Below are positions 7,438-15,779 of a DNA stretch of 64,000 nucleotides, piece after piece. The stretch spans positions 151,786-215,785 of the forward strand of contig NZ_LGED01000196.1 in the NCBI RefSeq assembly GCF_001280085.1, given 5' to 3'. The position numbers and the translations under genes were made by a program. This DNA is from Saccharothrix sp. NRRL B-16348 (GTDB lineage Bacteria > Actinomycetota > Actinomycetes > Mycobacteriales > Pseudonocardiaceae). Numbering within the stretch: position 1 is the stretch's first letter; each line of letters starts with the position of its first letter. A model generated the notes under the pieces. It was not told where the DNA came from and did no database searches. It saw nothing but the letters and a program-made list of their open reading frames with translations.

Positions 7438-10347
7438 TCAGGCCTGCCGGTGGGTGGTGCCCAGGGCCGTTCGGGCGCGGTCCTGTTCGTCGCGGTCGCC
7501 GGTTTCGGTGGCGATCCGCAGGGCGTCGGCGTGCGCGGCGAGGGCCTCGTCCGGCCGGCCCGCCGCCCGCAGTGCCTCGCCGAGGCCGTTGAGGGTGCTC
7601 GCCTCACCGTACCGGTGGCCGATGTCCCGGAACGTTTCGAGGGCGGAGGTGTAGCAGCGCTGGGCCTGGGACCAGTCGCCGAGCAGGGCGTGCAGGTTGC
7701 CCAAATTGCTCAGGGTCACCGCCACGCCGTAGCTGTGGTCGAGGCGTCGGAACAACTCCCGGGCCTCGTCGAGGTGCCGGACGGCGTCCGGGAAGCGCCG
7801 CAGGGTCGCGCACACGTCGCCGAGGTTGGACAGCGCGCTGGCCAGGCCGCCCGCGTCGTCGAGACCGCGGAACAGGTCGAGCGCGCGTTCCAGGTACTCG
7901 GCGGCGCGGTGGTGGTGACCGGGGCGGCTGTACGCGTTGCCCAGGTTGAGCAGCGCCGCCGCCTCACCGTGCCGGTTGCCCAGCCGCCGGTGCACGGCCA
8001 GCGCCTCCCGCTGCAGCGACACCGCCTCCTCGTACTCGCCGAGCCGTTCCTGGACGATGCCCAGGTGCGACAACGCGCGCGGCACGCCACGCTGCTCGCC
8101 CGTCCGCCGGTGCAGCCGGATCGCCTCCCGCAGGTGCCCGGCCGCCTGGTCGTAGTCGCCGAGGATCCGGCGCAGCGCGCCCAGGTTCGTCAGCGCCACG
8201 GCGAGCAGGGCGTCGTCGCCCGCACGTCGGGCGGCGCGCGACGCGCACCCGTAGATGGTCGACGCGTCCGCGTAGTGGCCGCTCTCCAGGTACCGGTACA
8301 GGGTGTTCGCCAGGTCGACCACGTAGTCCGCCCGGTCGTCGCGTTCCGCGGCACGGCACAGGGCGACGAGCGTCGGCCGCTCCGCGTCCAGCCAGGCGCG
8401 GGCGGCGTCGGCGGTGGGGAACGGTGGCGTCGCGGTGACGTCGGGTCGGTGCGGTCGGTCGACGGGGTAGAGCAGGTCCATCGCCGAAGCCGCGGTGGCC
8501 AGGTGCTGCGCGAGCAGCCGGTCGACGGCGGCGGTCCGCTCCGCGGCCGGGTCGTGCTCGCCCGACAGCTCCTCGGCGTAGGCGAGCAGGAGGTCGTGCA
8601 CGACGAACCGGCCACCGGGCTCGCGCCGCACGAGGCTGTTGCGCGCCAACACCTCCAGGGACCGGCGGGCCTCGTCCGGGTCGGCGCCGGTCAGGGCGGC
8701 GAGCGCGAACGGCGTCACGTCCGGCCCGGGGTGCAGGCCCAGCCGCCGGAACGCCCGCGCGACCTCGGGCCGCAGCTGCTCGTACGACCAGGAGAACACG
8801 GTCCGCACGTCGGCGCGGGCGTCGTCACCCGCGTCGAGCACGCGCAGCCGGTGCCGCCGGTCGGCCAGCTCACCGGTCAGCTCGGCCAGCGTGCAGGCCG
8901 GGCGGGACGCGGCCAGCTCGGCGGCGACGCGCAGCGCGAGCGGCAACCGACCGCAACGCGCGGCCAGCTCCGCCGCCGCTGCGGGTTCCCGCCGCACCCG
9001 CTCACCGATCAGCGTGCGCAGCAGGGCCAACGCGTCCGGCGCGGGCAGCTGGTCCACGTCGAGTCGGTGGGCGCCGTGCAGCGCGACCAGGCCCGACAGG
9101 CTGCTGCGGCTGGTCACCAGGACCAGGCAGCCCGACGTGCCGGGCAGCAGCGACCGCACCTGGTCGACCGACGACGCGTTGTCGAGCACGATCAGCACCC
9201 GCCGGTCCGCGAGTTCGGCCCGGTAGCGGGCGGCCCGCTGGTCGGGGTCGAGCGGCACGTCCGCGCCCGGGACGCCGAGGCCGTCGAGCAGGCGGGCCAG
9301 GGCGTCCTCCGCCGCCATCGGCGACCGGGGGTCGTAGCCGCGCAGGTCGACGTGCAGCTGCCCGTCGGGGAAGTGGGACCGGACCCGGTGGGCCCAGTGC
9401 AGCGCGAGCGCCGTCTTGCCCACCCCGGCGGTGCCGCACAGGACGACGATGGGCACCCCGGTCCGCTCGGACGTCAGCACCCGGCCGAGTTCGGCGAGTT
9501 CCGCCTGCCGTCCGGTGAAGCCGGACACGTCGCCGGGCAGCTGGTTCACGCCGGACGACGCGAGCGGGACCTCCGCCGGTGCGGCGGCGTCCTCGACGGG
9601 TGTCTCTTCGAGCGCGTTGAGGTACGCGGCAGTGAGCTCGGGTCCGGGGCCGACGCCGAGCTCCTCCATGAGACGCCGCCGCATCCCGTGGTAGGTGTCG
9701 AACGCCAGGTCCCGCTGCCCGGCCGCGGTGTACGCGCGGATGAGCAACGCGTGCACCGCCTCGTCGAGCCCGTGCGCCGCGACGTGCTCGACCAGCGCGG
9801 GCAGCACGTCGCGCGCCGCGCCGACGGCGGTCATCAGCTCGGCGTGCCGCGCCAGCGCCGCCCGGTGTTCGCCCGCCAGCGTGACGACGCCGGGGTGGGT
9901 GGCGAGCAACGGCACGTCGGCCAGCGGACGCCCGTGCCACAACGCCAAGGCCTGGGTGAGGAGGTCCGCGGCCCGCACCGGTTCGTCGGGTGCCAGGGAG
10001 GTGGCCCGCGCGACCAGCGAGCGGAACCGGAACGCGTCCACCGCGTCCGGCGGCAGGTCGAGCGCGTACCCGTCGCCCACGGTGGGGATGGTCGTGCTCG
10101 GCGAACGCGCGCCGCGCCCCGGTTCGAGCAACCGCCGCAGGTGCTTGACGTGCGTGTGGATGACGTTGGCCGCGCTGGCCGGCGGGCGTTCGCCCCACAG
10201 CGCGTCGACCAGTTCGGCGCGGGTCACCGGCTTGCCGTGCGCGAGGGCCAGCAACGCGAACACAGCCTTGCGGCCGGCCGGACCGAGGGCGAGCGCGGCG
10301 CCGTCGCGCCAGGCCCTGATCGGGCCGAGCACCTGGACGGCCAGCAC
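7438..10347 (-). CDS. SARP/AfsR-type regulator (wHTH-BTAD-NB-ARC-TPR)
   Basis: A 969-residue regulator of the Streptomyces antibiotic regulatory protein class. Residues 1-95 form an OmpR-like winged helix (ALALGPAGRKAVFALLALA, ELVDALWGERPP, VIHTHVKHLRRLLEP). About residues 96-245 are the bacterial transcriptional activation domain. Residues 270-560 are an NB-ARC ATPase with Walker A GTAGVGKTALALHWAH and RRVLIVLDNA as Walker B. From about 620 come TPR repeats of the form ALSNLGDVCATLRRFPDAV. SARPs activate pathway-specific biosynthetic operons, so this one is the best candidate activator for the flanking clusters. The GTG start at 10347 follows a GGGAG element. Confidence 0.92.
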   Translation of the reverse strand: MLAVQVLGPIRAWRDGAALALGPAGRKAVFALLALAHGKPVTRAELVDALWGERPPASAANVIHTHVKHLRRLLEPGRGARSPSTTIPTVGDGYALDLPPDAVDAFRFRSLVARATSLAPDEPVRAADLLTQALALWHGRPLADVPLLATHPGVVTLAGEHRAALARHAELMTAVGAARDVLPALVEHVAAHGLDEAVHALLIRAYTAAGQRDLAFDTYHGMRRRLMEELGVGPGPELTAAYLNALEETPVEDAAAPAEVPLASSGVNQLPGDVSGFTGRQAELAELGRVLTSERTGVPIVVLCGTAGVGKTALALHWAHRVRSHFPDGQLHVDLRGYDPRSPMAAEDALARLLDGLGVPGADVPLDPDQRAARYRAELADRRVLIVLDNASSVDQVRSLLPGTSGCLVLVTSRSSLSGLVALHGAHRLDVDQLPAPDALALLRTLIGERVRREPAAAAELAARCGRLPLALRVAAELAASRPACTLAELTGELADRRHRLRVLDAGDDARADVRTVFSWSYEQLRPEVARAFRRLGLHPGPDVTPFALAALTGADPDEARRSLEVLARNSLVRREPGGRFVVHDLLLAYAEELSGEHDPAAERTAAVDRLLAQHLATAASAMDLLYPVDRPHRPDVTATPPFPTADAARAWLDAERPTLVALCRAAERDDRADYVVDLANTLYRYLESGHYADASTIYGCASRAARRAGDDALLAVALTNLGALRRILGDYDQAAGHLREAIRLHRRTGEQRGVPRALSHLGIVQERLGEYEEAVSLQREALAVHRRLGNRHGEAAALLNLGNAYSRPGHHHRAAEYLERALDLFRGLDDAGGLASALSNLGDVCATLRRFPDAVRHLDEARELFRRLDHSYGVAVTLSNLGNLHALLGDWSQAQRCYTSALETFRDIGHRYGEASTLNGLGEALRAAGRPDEALAAHADALRIATETGDRDEQDRARTALGTTHRQA

Positions 10348-10696
10348 CCACCGCTCCCATCAAGCCGACCGACACGACGCGTGACCCCATCGTGGCACAG
10401 CGTGCAGAGCCGCTCCACCGGCCATCCAGACGATTCCACCCGCGCGGCGACCGGACGACCCCGTAGCGGCAGCCGGCGAACGAGTGCGGCACCGCAGTGT
10501 TTCCGTTGCGCGCGCAGGCATTGCGGTGGTGTCGCCTGTAGTCTGCGACGGTTGCGAGCCGGCTCGCCCACTGCCACCGAACGACCGGTTCAGCAGTGGT
10601 GCACGGGACCGAACAAACGCGTGGGGGAACATTGCGTGTGGTGACGCTACGGCGGAGCGACCTGGGCTTACCGCGGGCCGGGCGGAGGGCCCGGAC
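10348..10696. other. Divergent intergenic region without a gene
   Basis: This 349-bp gap separates the SARP gene (minus) from the GNAT-like gene (plus), so it should hold both promoters. The plus frame of the GNAT gene stays open backwards into it, but the predicted residues look like non-coding translation and there is no Shine-Dalgarno sequence before an earlier start. SARP targets often have heptameric direct repeats near -35; I did not find a convincing set by eye. Confidence 0.5.
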
Positions 10697-11746
10697 GTGA
10701 CGACCACCAGGACCGAGGCGGGCTGGTCGCTGCTCGGCGAGTTGCCGGAGCGGGTCGTGTCCGGTTGCCTGTACGACTCGGCCGGCTGGCTGCGCATGTG
10801 GGAGACGACCGGCGTCGAACGCCGGGTGCGGCACGGCTACGTGCACGCCGAAGGGCAGGTGCTCCCGCTCTACGCGCTGAGCGGTTCGCCCTTCTGGCAC
10901 GGGTACGTCACCCAGGCCGCCCAGGCGCAGCTCGGGAGCCGACACGTCTTCGCGGGCTCCACCTACTCGATGTACACCAAGCGCGACGCGTTCCCGGAAG
11001 CCCTGGCCCGCGGCGCCCACGCCACCGCGATGGAGTGGATCGCCGCGGGCGACGCGGACCTGCTGATCGCGCCGAACCTCACCGCCGCCGCCGCGGCCAC
11101 GTGGGAGGACGCGGTGGGCCCGCCGGCCGGTCGGGTCCTGCTCGACCGCACGTACAGCTCCGACCTGTCCGGCGACTTCGACGACCACCTCGGCCGGCTG
11201 CCCAGGAAGCTCCGCATGGACGTGCAGCGGCGGTTGCGGCGCGCGGACGAGCGCGGGCTCCGGATCGACATGGTGGAAGGACCGGAGGCGCACGAACTCG
11301 TGCCGTCGGCCCTGCCGCTGGTGGTCGGCACCACCGACGAGCACGGCTGGCCCGCGTTGTACGACGAGGACACCCTCCACGCCCTGCTGAGGACGCCGGG
11401 CGCGCTGCTGGCCGTCGCACGGGTGGACGACCGGGTCGCCGGCGTGTTCTTCGGCTTCCGGCACGACGCCGAGGTCACGTTCCTGTGCGGCGGCGTCGAC
11501 TACTCGGGCCTCACCGAGCTGAGCACGTACGTGGCGCTGATGTACCGCTGCACCGAATGGGCCTACGCCAACGAGTTCCGGCGCATCGAGTGGGGCCGGG
11601 ACAACTACCGGTTCAAGGAGCGGCACGGGCTCGTCGGGACCGACCTGTGGGCGCTGGTGCACTCGCCGGACCCGACGCCGGCGCTGGGTGCGGCCCTGGC
11701 CGGGATGCACCGCGTGATGGCGGCCTACATCGAGGGCAGGGGATGA
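10697..11746 (+). CDS. GNAT/FemAB-like transferase
   Basis: A 349-residue protein with a two-lobed acyltransferase look. Basic helix LPRKLRMDVQRRLRRADERG lies mid-chain, then GALLAVARVDDRVAGVFFGFRHD, a GNAT-type strand-turn-strand, and ending FRRIEWGRDNYRFKERHGL. The last pattern (polar residue, W/F-G, YK/YRFK) is typical of FemAB-like and BioF2-type acetyltransferases. Such enzymes pass acyl or aminoacyl groups from acyl-CoA or aminoacyl-tRNA to amines. The GTG at 10697 is chosen for its GGAGGG element; a longer frame exists upstream. It leads the plus-strand set with the MFS-MetX fusion and a methyltransferase. Donor and acceptor are unknown. Confidence 0.7.
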   Translation: MTTTRTEAGWSLLGELPERVVSGCLYDSAGWLRMWETTGVERRVRHGYVHAEGQVLPLYALSGSPFWHGYVTQAAQAQLGSRHVFAGSTYSMYTKRDAFPEALARGAHATAMEWIAAGDADLLIAPNLTAAAAATWEDAVGPPAGRVLLDRTYSSDLSGDFDDHLGRLPRKLRMDVQRRLRRADERGLRIDMVEGPEAHELVPSALPLVVGTTDEHGWPALYDEDTLHALLRTPGALLAVARVDDRVAGVFFGFRHDAEVTFLCGGVDYSGLTELSTYVALMYRCTEWAYANEFRRIEWGRDNYRFKERHGLVGTDLWALVHSPDPTPALGAALAGMHRVMAAYIEGRG

Positions 11747-11915
11747 GCCGTCGCGCGGATCCCAGCGATCCCTCGCCGGTCTTCGTCCTGCTCCACCGAC
11801 CGCCGCCCACCCGCGATGGCCGGCTCGGTCCTCGTCGGCCGCCCGGTGTGCGCGCCACCGCCCAATCACCCACTCGCACCCGAAGACCTCGGTGGAGAAG
11901 GACTCTGGATCGCCG

Positions 11916-14246
11916 ATGAGCACCCGATCAGGTCGACACCCCGGCCGGAGCCGCGCCGCGCTGCTGTTCGGCGCGCTGCTGAGCGTCAACGCCTCCTACA
12001 CGCTGCTCATCCCGTTCGTGCCGGACTTGGAGGAACGGGCGGGCGCCAACCCGACCGTCGTCGCGTTGACCTTCGCGATCTTCGCGGGCGCGAAGGCGGC
12101 GGCCCAGCCGTTCGGCGGGATGTGGGTGGACCGGTGGCGGCCGGGTGACGTCGGGTGCGTGGCGCTGCTGATCGCCGCGGCGGGCATCGTCGTCACGGCC
12201 ATCGCCCGTGACCCGGCGACGTTGCTGGCCGGGCGCGCCCTCTGGGGCGTCGGCGAAGGTCTGGTCACACCGGCCCTGTACGCGGGCATGGCCGCGCTGT
12301 GCCGCCGCTACGACCTGCCGACCAGCCGGATGATGGGCAACTTCGGGACCTTCGCGGTGGCGGGCTTCCTGCTCGGCCCGCTGGCGGCCGGGATCGCGGC
12401 GCCGTTCGGCCTGGACGCGTTGTTCCTGTTCGGCGCGGCCGTGACCGCGGTGACCGCGTTCGGGCTGCGGTGGGCCGTGCCGCGCGACGTGCCGGCGCCG
12501 GTGGAGGAGGAGCAGGCGGACGACACCCCGACCGGCGCGGCGACCGGCCGGTGGTGGACCTGGGTGCTGGCGCTCGGCGCGCTCGACCTGTTCACCAACC
12601 TCACCTACTCGGCGCTCGAACCCGTGCTGCCGCTGTACTTGAGCGCGGACGGCGAGGAGTCGGCGCGGGGCGCCATCTCGCTGGTCTTCGCCGTCGGGCT
12701 GGCCGCGTTCGGCGTCGTCAGCTGGCTGCTCGGCCGCTTCGCGGGCCAGATCGGGCTGGTGGCGCTGGCCCGGATCGGCCTGGCGTTCGCGGCCGTCGGC
12801 ACGGTCGGGCTGTACGCGAGCGCCGAGGTGTGGCCGGTGGCGGCGTGCTTCGTGGTGCTGATGGTGGGCCAGGCCGCGCTGTACCTGACCGCGCGCCGGG
12901 GCGTCGTCGAGCTGCGGTCGGCCATGACCAGGCAGGGCAAGGCGTTCGGGCTGTTCGGCCTGGTGTCCGACATCGGCAACATCCTCGGCCCGCTGCTGGG
13001 CGTGGCGCTGTACGAGCTGACCGGCCGGGTGTCGTTCCTGGTGATCGGCGCGCTCAGCGGGCTGCTGCTCGCCGCCCTGGTCGTGCGGAGGCGCCGCCCG
13101 GCGCCGAGCCCGCGGGTCGCGGACGGCCACGTGCGGACGGTGGTGCTGTTCGACGACGCGAACCCGCTGGAGCTGGCGTCCGGTCGGACGCTCGCACCGG
13201 TCACGGTGGCGTACGAGACCTACGGCGAGCTGAACGACGACCGGTCCAACGCGATCTTCGTCTGCCACGCGCTGACCGGCGACTCGCACCCGGCCGCCCA
13301 CCACCCGGACGACCGGCCCGGCTGGTGGCGGGACATGGTCGGACCCGGCCGCCCGGTCGACACCGACCGGCACTTCGTGGTGTGCGCCAACGTCCTCGCC
13401 GGCTGCTCCGGCACCACCGGCCCGACCTCGCCGGGCCCGGACGGCACGCCGTGGGGCCCGGACTTCCCGGCGATCGGCATCACCGACATGGTCACCGTGC
13501 ACCGCGCGCTCCTGGCCGAGTTGGGCGTCGAACGGCTGCGCGCCGTGATCGGCGGCTCCCTGGGCGGCATGCAGGTCCTCGAATGGCTGCTGCGCGCGCC
13601 GGACGACGCCGAGGACTTCGTGATCGCCGCGGGCACCGCCCGGCACACCGCGGAGAACCTCGCCTGGAACGCCGTCGCCAGGACCGCGATCCGGTCCGAC
13701 CCGGAGTTCCGCGCGGGTCGGTACCCGCCGGGCGGCGGACCGGCGGCCGGTCTCGGCACGGCGCGGATGGTCGGCCACCTGACGTACGTGTCCGAAGACC
13801 TGCTGGCGCGGAAGTTCGGCCGCGAGCGGCGCGCCGACGACGGCACGAGCCCGACGGCTGCCACCGGGCCGTTCGCCGTCGAGGGCTACCTGGAGCACCA
13901 GGCCGCGAGCCTGGTCGACCGGTTCGACGCCAACAGCTACCTGTGCCTGATGAACGCGATGGACAGCTTCGACGCGTTCGCCGACGACCGCCCGTGCGCG
14001 CCGTTCCGACGCCGACCGGGGGTGCACCTGTTCAGCTTCGACTCCGACCGCCTGTACGGGCCCGACCACGCGCGCTACATCCAGGCGAACCTCGCGGCCC
14101 GCGGGCTGCCCGCCGAGCACCACCAGGACCACACGACCGACCGCGGCCACGACGCGTTCCTGCTGCACGTCCCGTCGTACCTGGACGGTGTCGCGGAGGT
14201 GCTGGCCCGGCAGCCGGTCGTGCGCGGCGCGGACGAGTCGGGCTGA
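11916..14246 (+). CDS. MFS transporter fused to homoserine O-acetyltransferase (MetX)
   Basis: One uninterrupted frame of 776 residues with two complete modules. Residues 1 to about 393 are an MFS transporter (LPFVPDL-type TM1 loop, GGMWVDRWRPGD TM2/TM3 loop, about 12 helices). After a short RRRRPAPSPR linker, residues 400-776 form a MetX-type alpha/beta hydrolase: LELASGRTLAPVTVAYETYG, FVCHALTGDSHPA, and the triad Ser548 (IGGSLGGMQ), Asp711 (DSDRLY) and His745 (RGHDAF). MetX transfers acetyl from acetyl-CoA to homoserine (some relatives use serine or succinyl-CoA). No stop or shift separates the modules. The methyltransferase follows after 6 bp, and a MetY-like gene on the opposite strand could use the product. 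The fusion is unusual; a sequencing error deleting a stop near 13,100 is the alternative. Confidence 0.85.
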   Translation: MSTRSGRHPGRSRAALLFGALLSVNASYTLLIPFVPDLEERAGANPTVVALTFAIFAGAKAAAQPFGGMWVDRWRPGDVGCVALLIAAAGIVVTAIARDPATLLAGRALWGVGEGLVTPALYAGMAALCRRYDLPTSRMMGNFGTFAVAGFLLGPLAAGIAAPFGLDALFLFGAAVTAVTAFGLRWAVPRDVPAPVEEEQADDTPTGAATGRWWTWVLALGALDLFTNLTYSALEPVLPLYLSADGEESARGAISLVFAVGLAAFGVVSWLLGRFAGQIGLVALARIGLAFAAVGTVGLYASAEVWPVAACFVVLMVGQAALYLTARRGVVELRSAMTRQGKAFGLFGLVSDIGNILGPLLGVALYELTGRVSFLVIGALSGLLLAALVVRRRRPAPSPRVADGHVRTVVLFDDANPLELASGRTLAPVTVAYETYGELNDDRSNAIFVCHALTGDSHPAAHHPDDRPGWWRDMVGPGRPVDTDRHFVVCANVLAGCSGTTGPTSPGPDGTPWGPDFPAIGITDMVTVHRALLAELGVERLRAVIGGSLGGMQVLEWLLRAPDDAEDFVIAAGTARHTAENLAWNAVARTAIRSDPEFRAGRYPPGGGPAAGLGTARMVGHLTYVSEDLLARKFGRERRADDGTSPTAATGPFAVEGYLEHQAASLVDRFDANSYLCLMNAMDSFDAFADDRPCAPFRRRPGVHLFSFDSDRLYGPDHARYIQANLAARGLPAEHHQDHTTDRGHDAFLLHVPSYLDGVAEVLARQPVVRGADESG

Positions 14247-14252
14247 CGCGCC

Positions 14253-15038
14253 GTGGCGAGTTGGTGGGCGACGGCGTTCGACAGCGACCGCGGCCTGCTC
14301 CGCCTGCACGAGCAGGCGGCGGACGCCACGGCCGATCAGGTGGCGCTGATCGAGCGGGAACTGGGTCTGGCGGAGGGCTCCCGCGTGCTCGACGTTCCCT
14401 GCGGCACCGGGCGGCACGCCGTGTCCCTCGCGGCCCGCGGGCACCACGTCACGTGCGTGGACCTGAGCGAGGACTACCTGGACGCCACCCGGCGGCGTGC
14501 GGTCGGGCAGGGCGTGGCGGTGGACGCGGTGCGGGCCGACATGCGCGACCTCACCGCCCTGCCGGCGGGGTCGTTCGACGCGGCCGTGAACATGTACACC
14601 AGCTTCGGCTACTTCGACCGCGACGAGGACAACGTCCGCTCGGCGGCGGCGATCGCGCGCGTGCTGCGGCCCGGCGGGCGGCTGCTCGTCGACGTGGTCA
14701 ACCGGGACTGGTTCGTCCGCAACTTCTTCCCCTCGGAGTTCGCGCCGGGCGACGACGGGTTCGTCGTCCGCGACTACGAGGAGGTCGACGGCGAGGTCGT
14801 CCTGCACCAGAACGTGTTCGACCCGCGCACGAGCCGCCTGCGCTGGACGTGCCGGCCGGTCGGCGCGGAGCGCGAGCACGTGGTGGTGGACTACCGGATG
14901 TACAGCCTGCACGAACTGCTCGCCGTGCTGCGGGCCGGCGGCCTGGACCCGCTGCGCACGCTGGGCGGCTACGACGGCCGACCTTACGACCTGTTCTCGC
15001 CACGACTGCTGTGCGTGGCCGAGGCGCCGGCGGCGTGA
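14253..15038 (+). CDS. Class I SAM-dependent methyltransferase
   Basis: A 261-residue methyltransferase. Motif I is VLDVPCGTGRHAVSLA, followed by CVDLSEDYL (motif II, ribose-binding acid) and FDAAVNMYTSFGYF (motif IV region), then RVLRPGGRLLVDV. This is the common class I Rossmann fold for small-molecule methylation. The start is GTG at 14253, six bases after the stop of the MFS-MetX gene, so the two are almost surely co-transcribed. A convergent hairpin follows the stop. Substrate unknown; by context an amino-acid-derived intermediate. Confidence 0.88.
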   Translation: MASWWATAFDSDRGLLRLHEQAADATADQVALIERELGLAEGSRVLDVPCGTGRHAVSLAARGHHVTCVDLSEDYLDATRRRAVGQGVAVDAVRADMRDLTALPAGSFDAAVNMYTSFGYFDRDEDNVRSAAAIARVLRPGGRLLVDVVNRDWFVRNFFPSEFAPGDDGFVVRDYEEVDGEVVLHQNVFDPRTSRLRWTCRPVGAEREHVVVDYRMYSLHELLAVLRAGGLDPLRTLGGYDGRPYDLFSPRLLCVAEAPAA

Positions 15039-15047
15039 CACCGCCGG
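15027..15047. terminator. Convergent hairpin between methyltransferase and gamma-glutamyl hydrolase genes
   Basis: CCGGCGG (15027-15033) pairs perfectly with CCGCCGG (15041-15047) across a 7-nt loop. It spans the 3' end of the methyltransferase gene and sits 7 bp from the end of the convergent gene. No U-tract, as usual in actinomycetes. Confidence 0.5.
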
Positions 15048-15053
15048 TTACCG

Positions 15054-15779
15054 TCAGACCACCGCGCGCCGCGCCGCACGGGTCGCGGCGGCGGCGCCGA
15101 AACCGCTGAACAACGCCACCGACACCGGGTCCGTCGCCGCGTACCACTCGGGGTGCCACTGCACGGCGAGGCAGAACGTCGCACCCTCGGCCGAGGCCGC
15201 CTCCACCACGCCGTCCGGCGCCACCGCCTCGACCCGCAGGCCGGGCGCGAGCCGGTCGATCGCCTGGTGGTGCAAGGAGTTGACCTCGACGCCCGGCGCG
15301 CCGAGCAGCCCGCGCAGGACGCCGCCCTCGATCAGCCGCACCGGGTGCGCGGGCAGGTACTGCTCGTCGCGGGGCAGCGAGAGGTCTTCGGTGTGCCCGG
15401 GGACGTCGCGCAAAGTGCCGCCCAGCGCGACGTTGAGCTCCTGCAGGCCCCGGCAGATGCCGAGCACCGGGACGTCGGCGCGCAACGCGGCGGGGATGAG
15501 GCTCAGCGCCAGCTCGTCCCGGTCGCGGTCGGCGGGCCCGTGACCCGGTTCGCCGCCGTACCACCGCGGCAGCACGTTGCTCTCGTGGCCGCCGAACACC
15601 ACGCCGTCGAACCGGTCCACCACGTCCGCCAGACCGGGCGCCGGCCCGCCGATCACCACGACGTCGCAGCCGGACACCTGCTCCAACGCCCGCGCGTACA
15701 CCTCGCGCACCGCCACGTGCCGCACGCCGCCGACCTGCTCGGCCGCCGCGGCGAGGGCGACCAGCGGCTTGCCCGTCAC
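15054..15779 (-). CDS. Gamma-glutamyl-gamma-aminobutyrate hydrolase (PuuD/peptidase C26) family
   Basis: A 241-residue class I glutamine-amidotransferase-fold hydrolase of the PuuD type. The nucleophile motif is LGICRGLQELNVALGGTL with the catalytic Cys; VNSLHHQAIDRLAPGL and the WHPEW motif supply the rest of the triad. PuuD enzymes cleave gamma-glutamyl amides and release an amine or amino acid. The GTG start overlaps the MetY-like stop by 4 bp, so it is the last gene of the decarboxylase/desaturase/MetY operon. A role in removing a gamma-glutamyl protecting group from the pathway product or its amine precursor is plausible inference. Confidence 0.85.
   Translation of the reverse strand: MTGKPLVALAAAAEQVGGVRHVAVREVYARALEQVSGCDVVVIGGPAPGLADVVDRFDGVVFGGHESNVLPRWYGGEPGHGPADRDRDELALSLIPAALRADVPVLGICRGLQELNVALGGTLRDVPGHTEDLSLPRDEQYLPAHPVRLIEGGVLRGLLGAPGVEVNSLHHQAIDRLAPGLRVEAVAPDGVVEAASAEGATFCLAVQWHPEWYAATDPVSVALFSGFGAAAATRAARRAVV

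Noticed and set aside
7384..10644. A 1086-codon plus-strand frame over the SARP gene
   Set aside because: Antisense shadow of a clear SARP/NB-ARC/TPR protein, low-complexity translation.
13080..13140. Treating MFS and MetX as two genes with an internal GTG start
   Set aside because: In-frame GTG codons exist near 13,129, but no stop ends the MFS part, so the long product is made regardless.
11928..15109. Frames of over 900 codons on both strands across the MFS-MetX and methyltransferase genes
   Set aside because: Shifted or antisense readings of conserved proteins, with no motifs.
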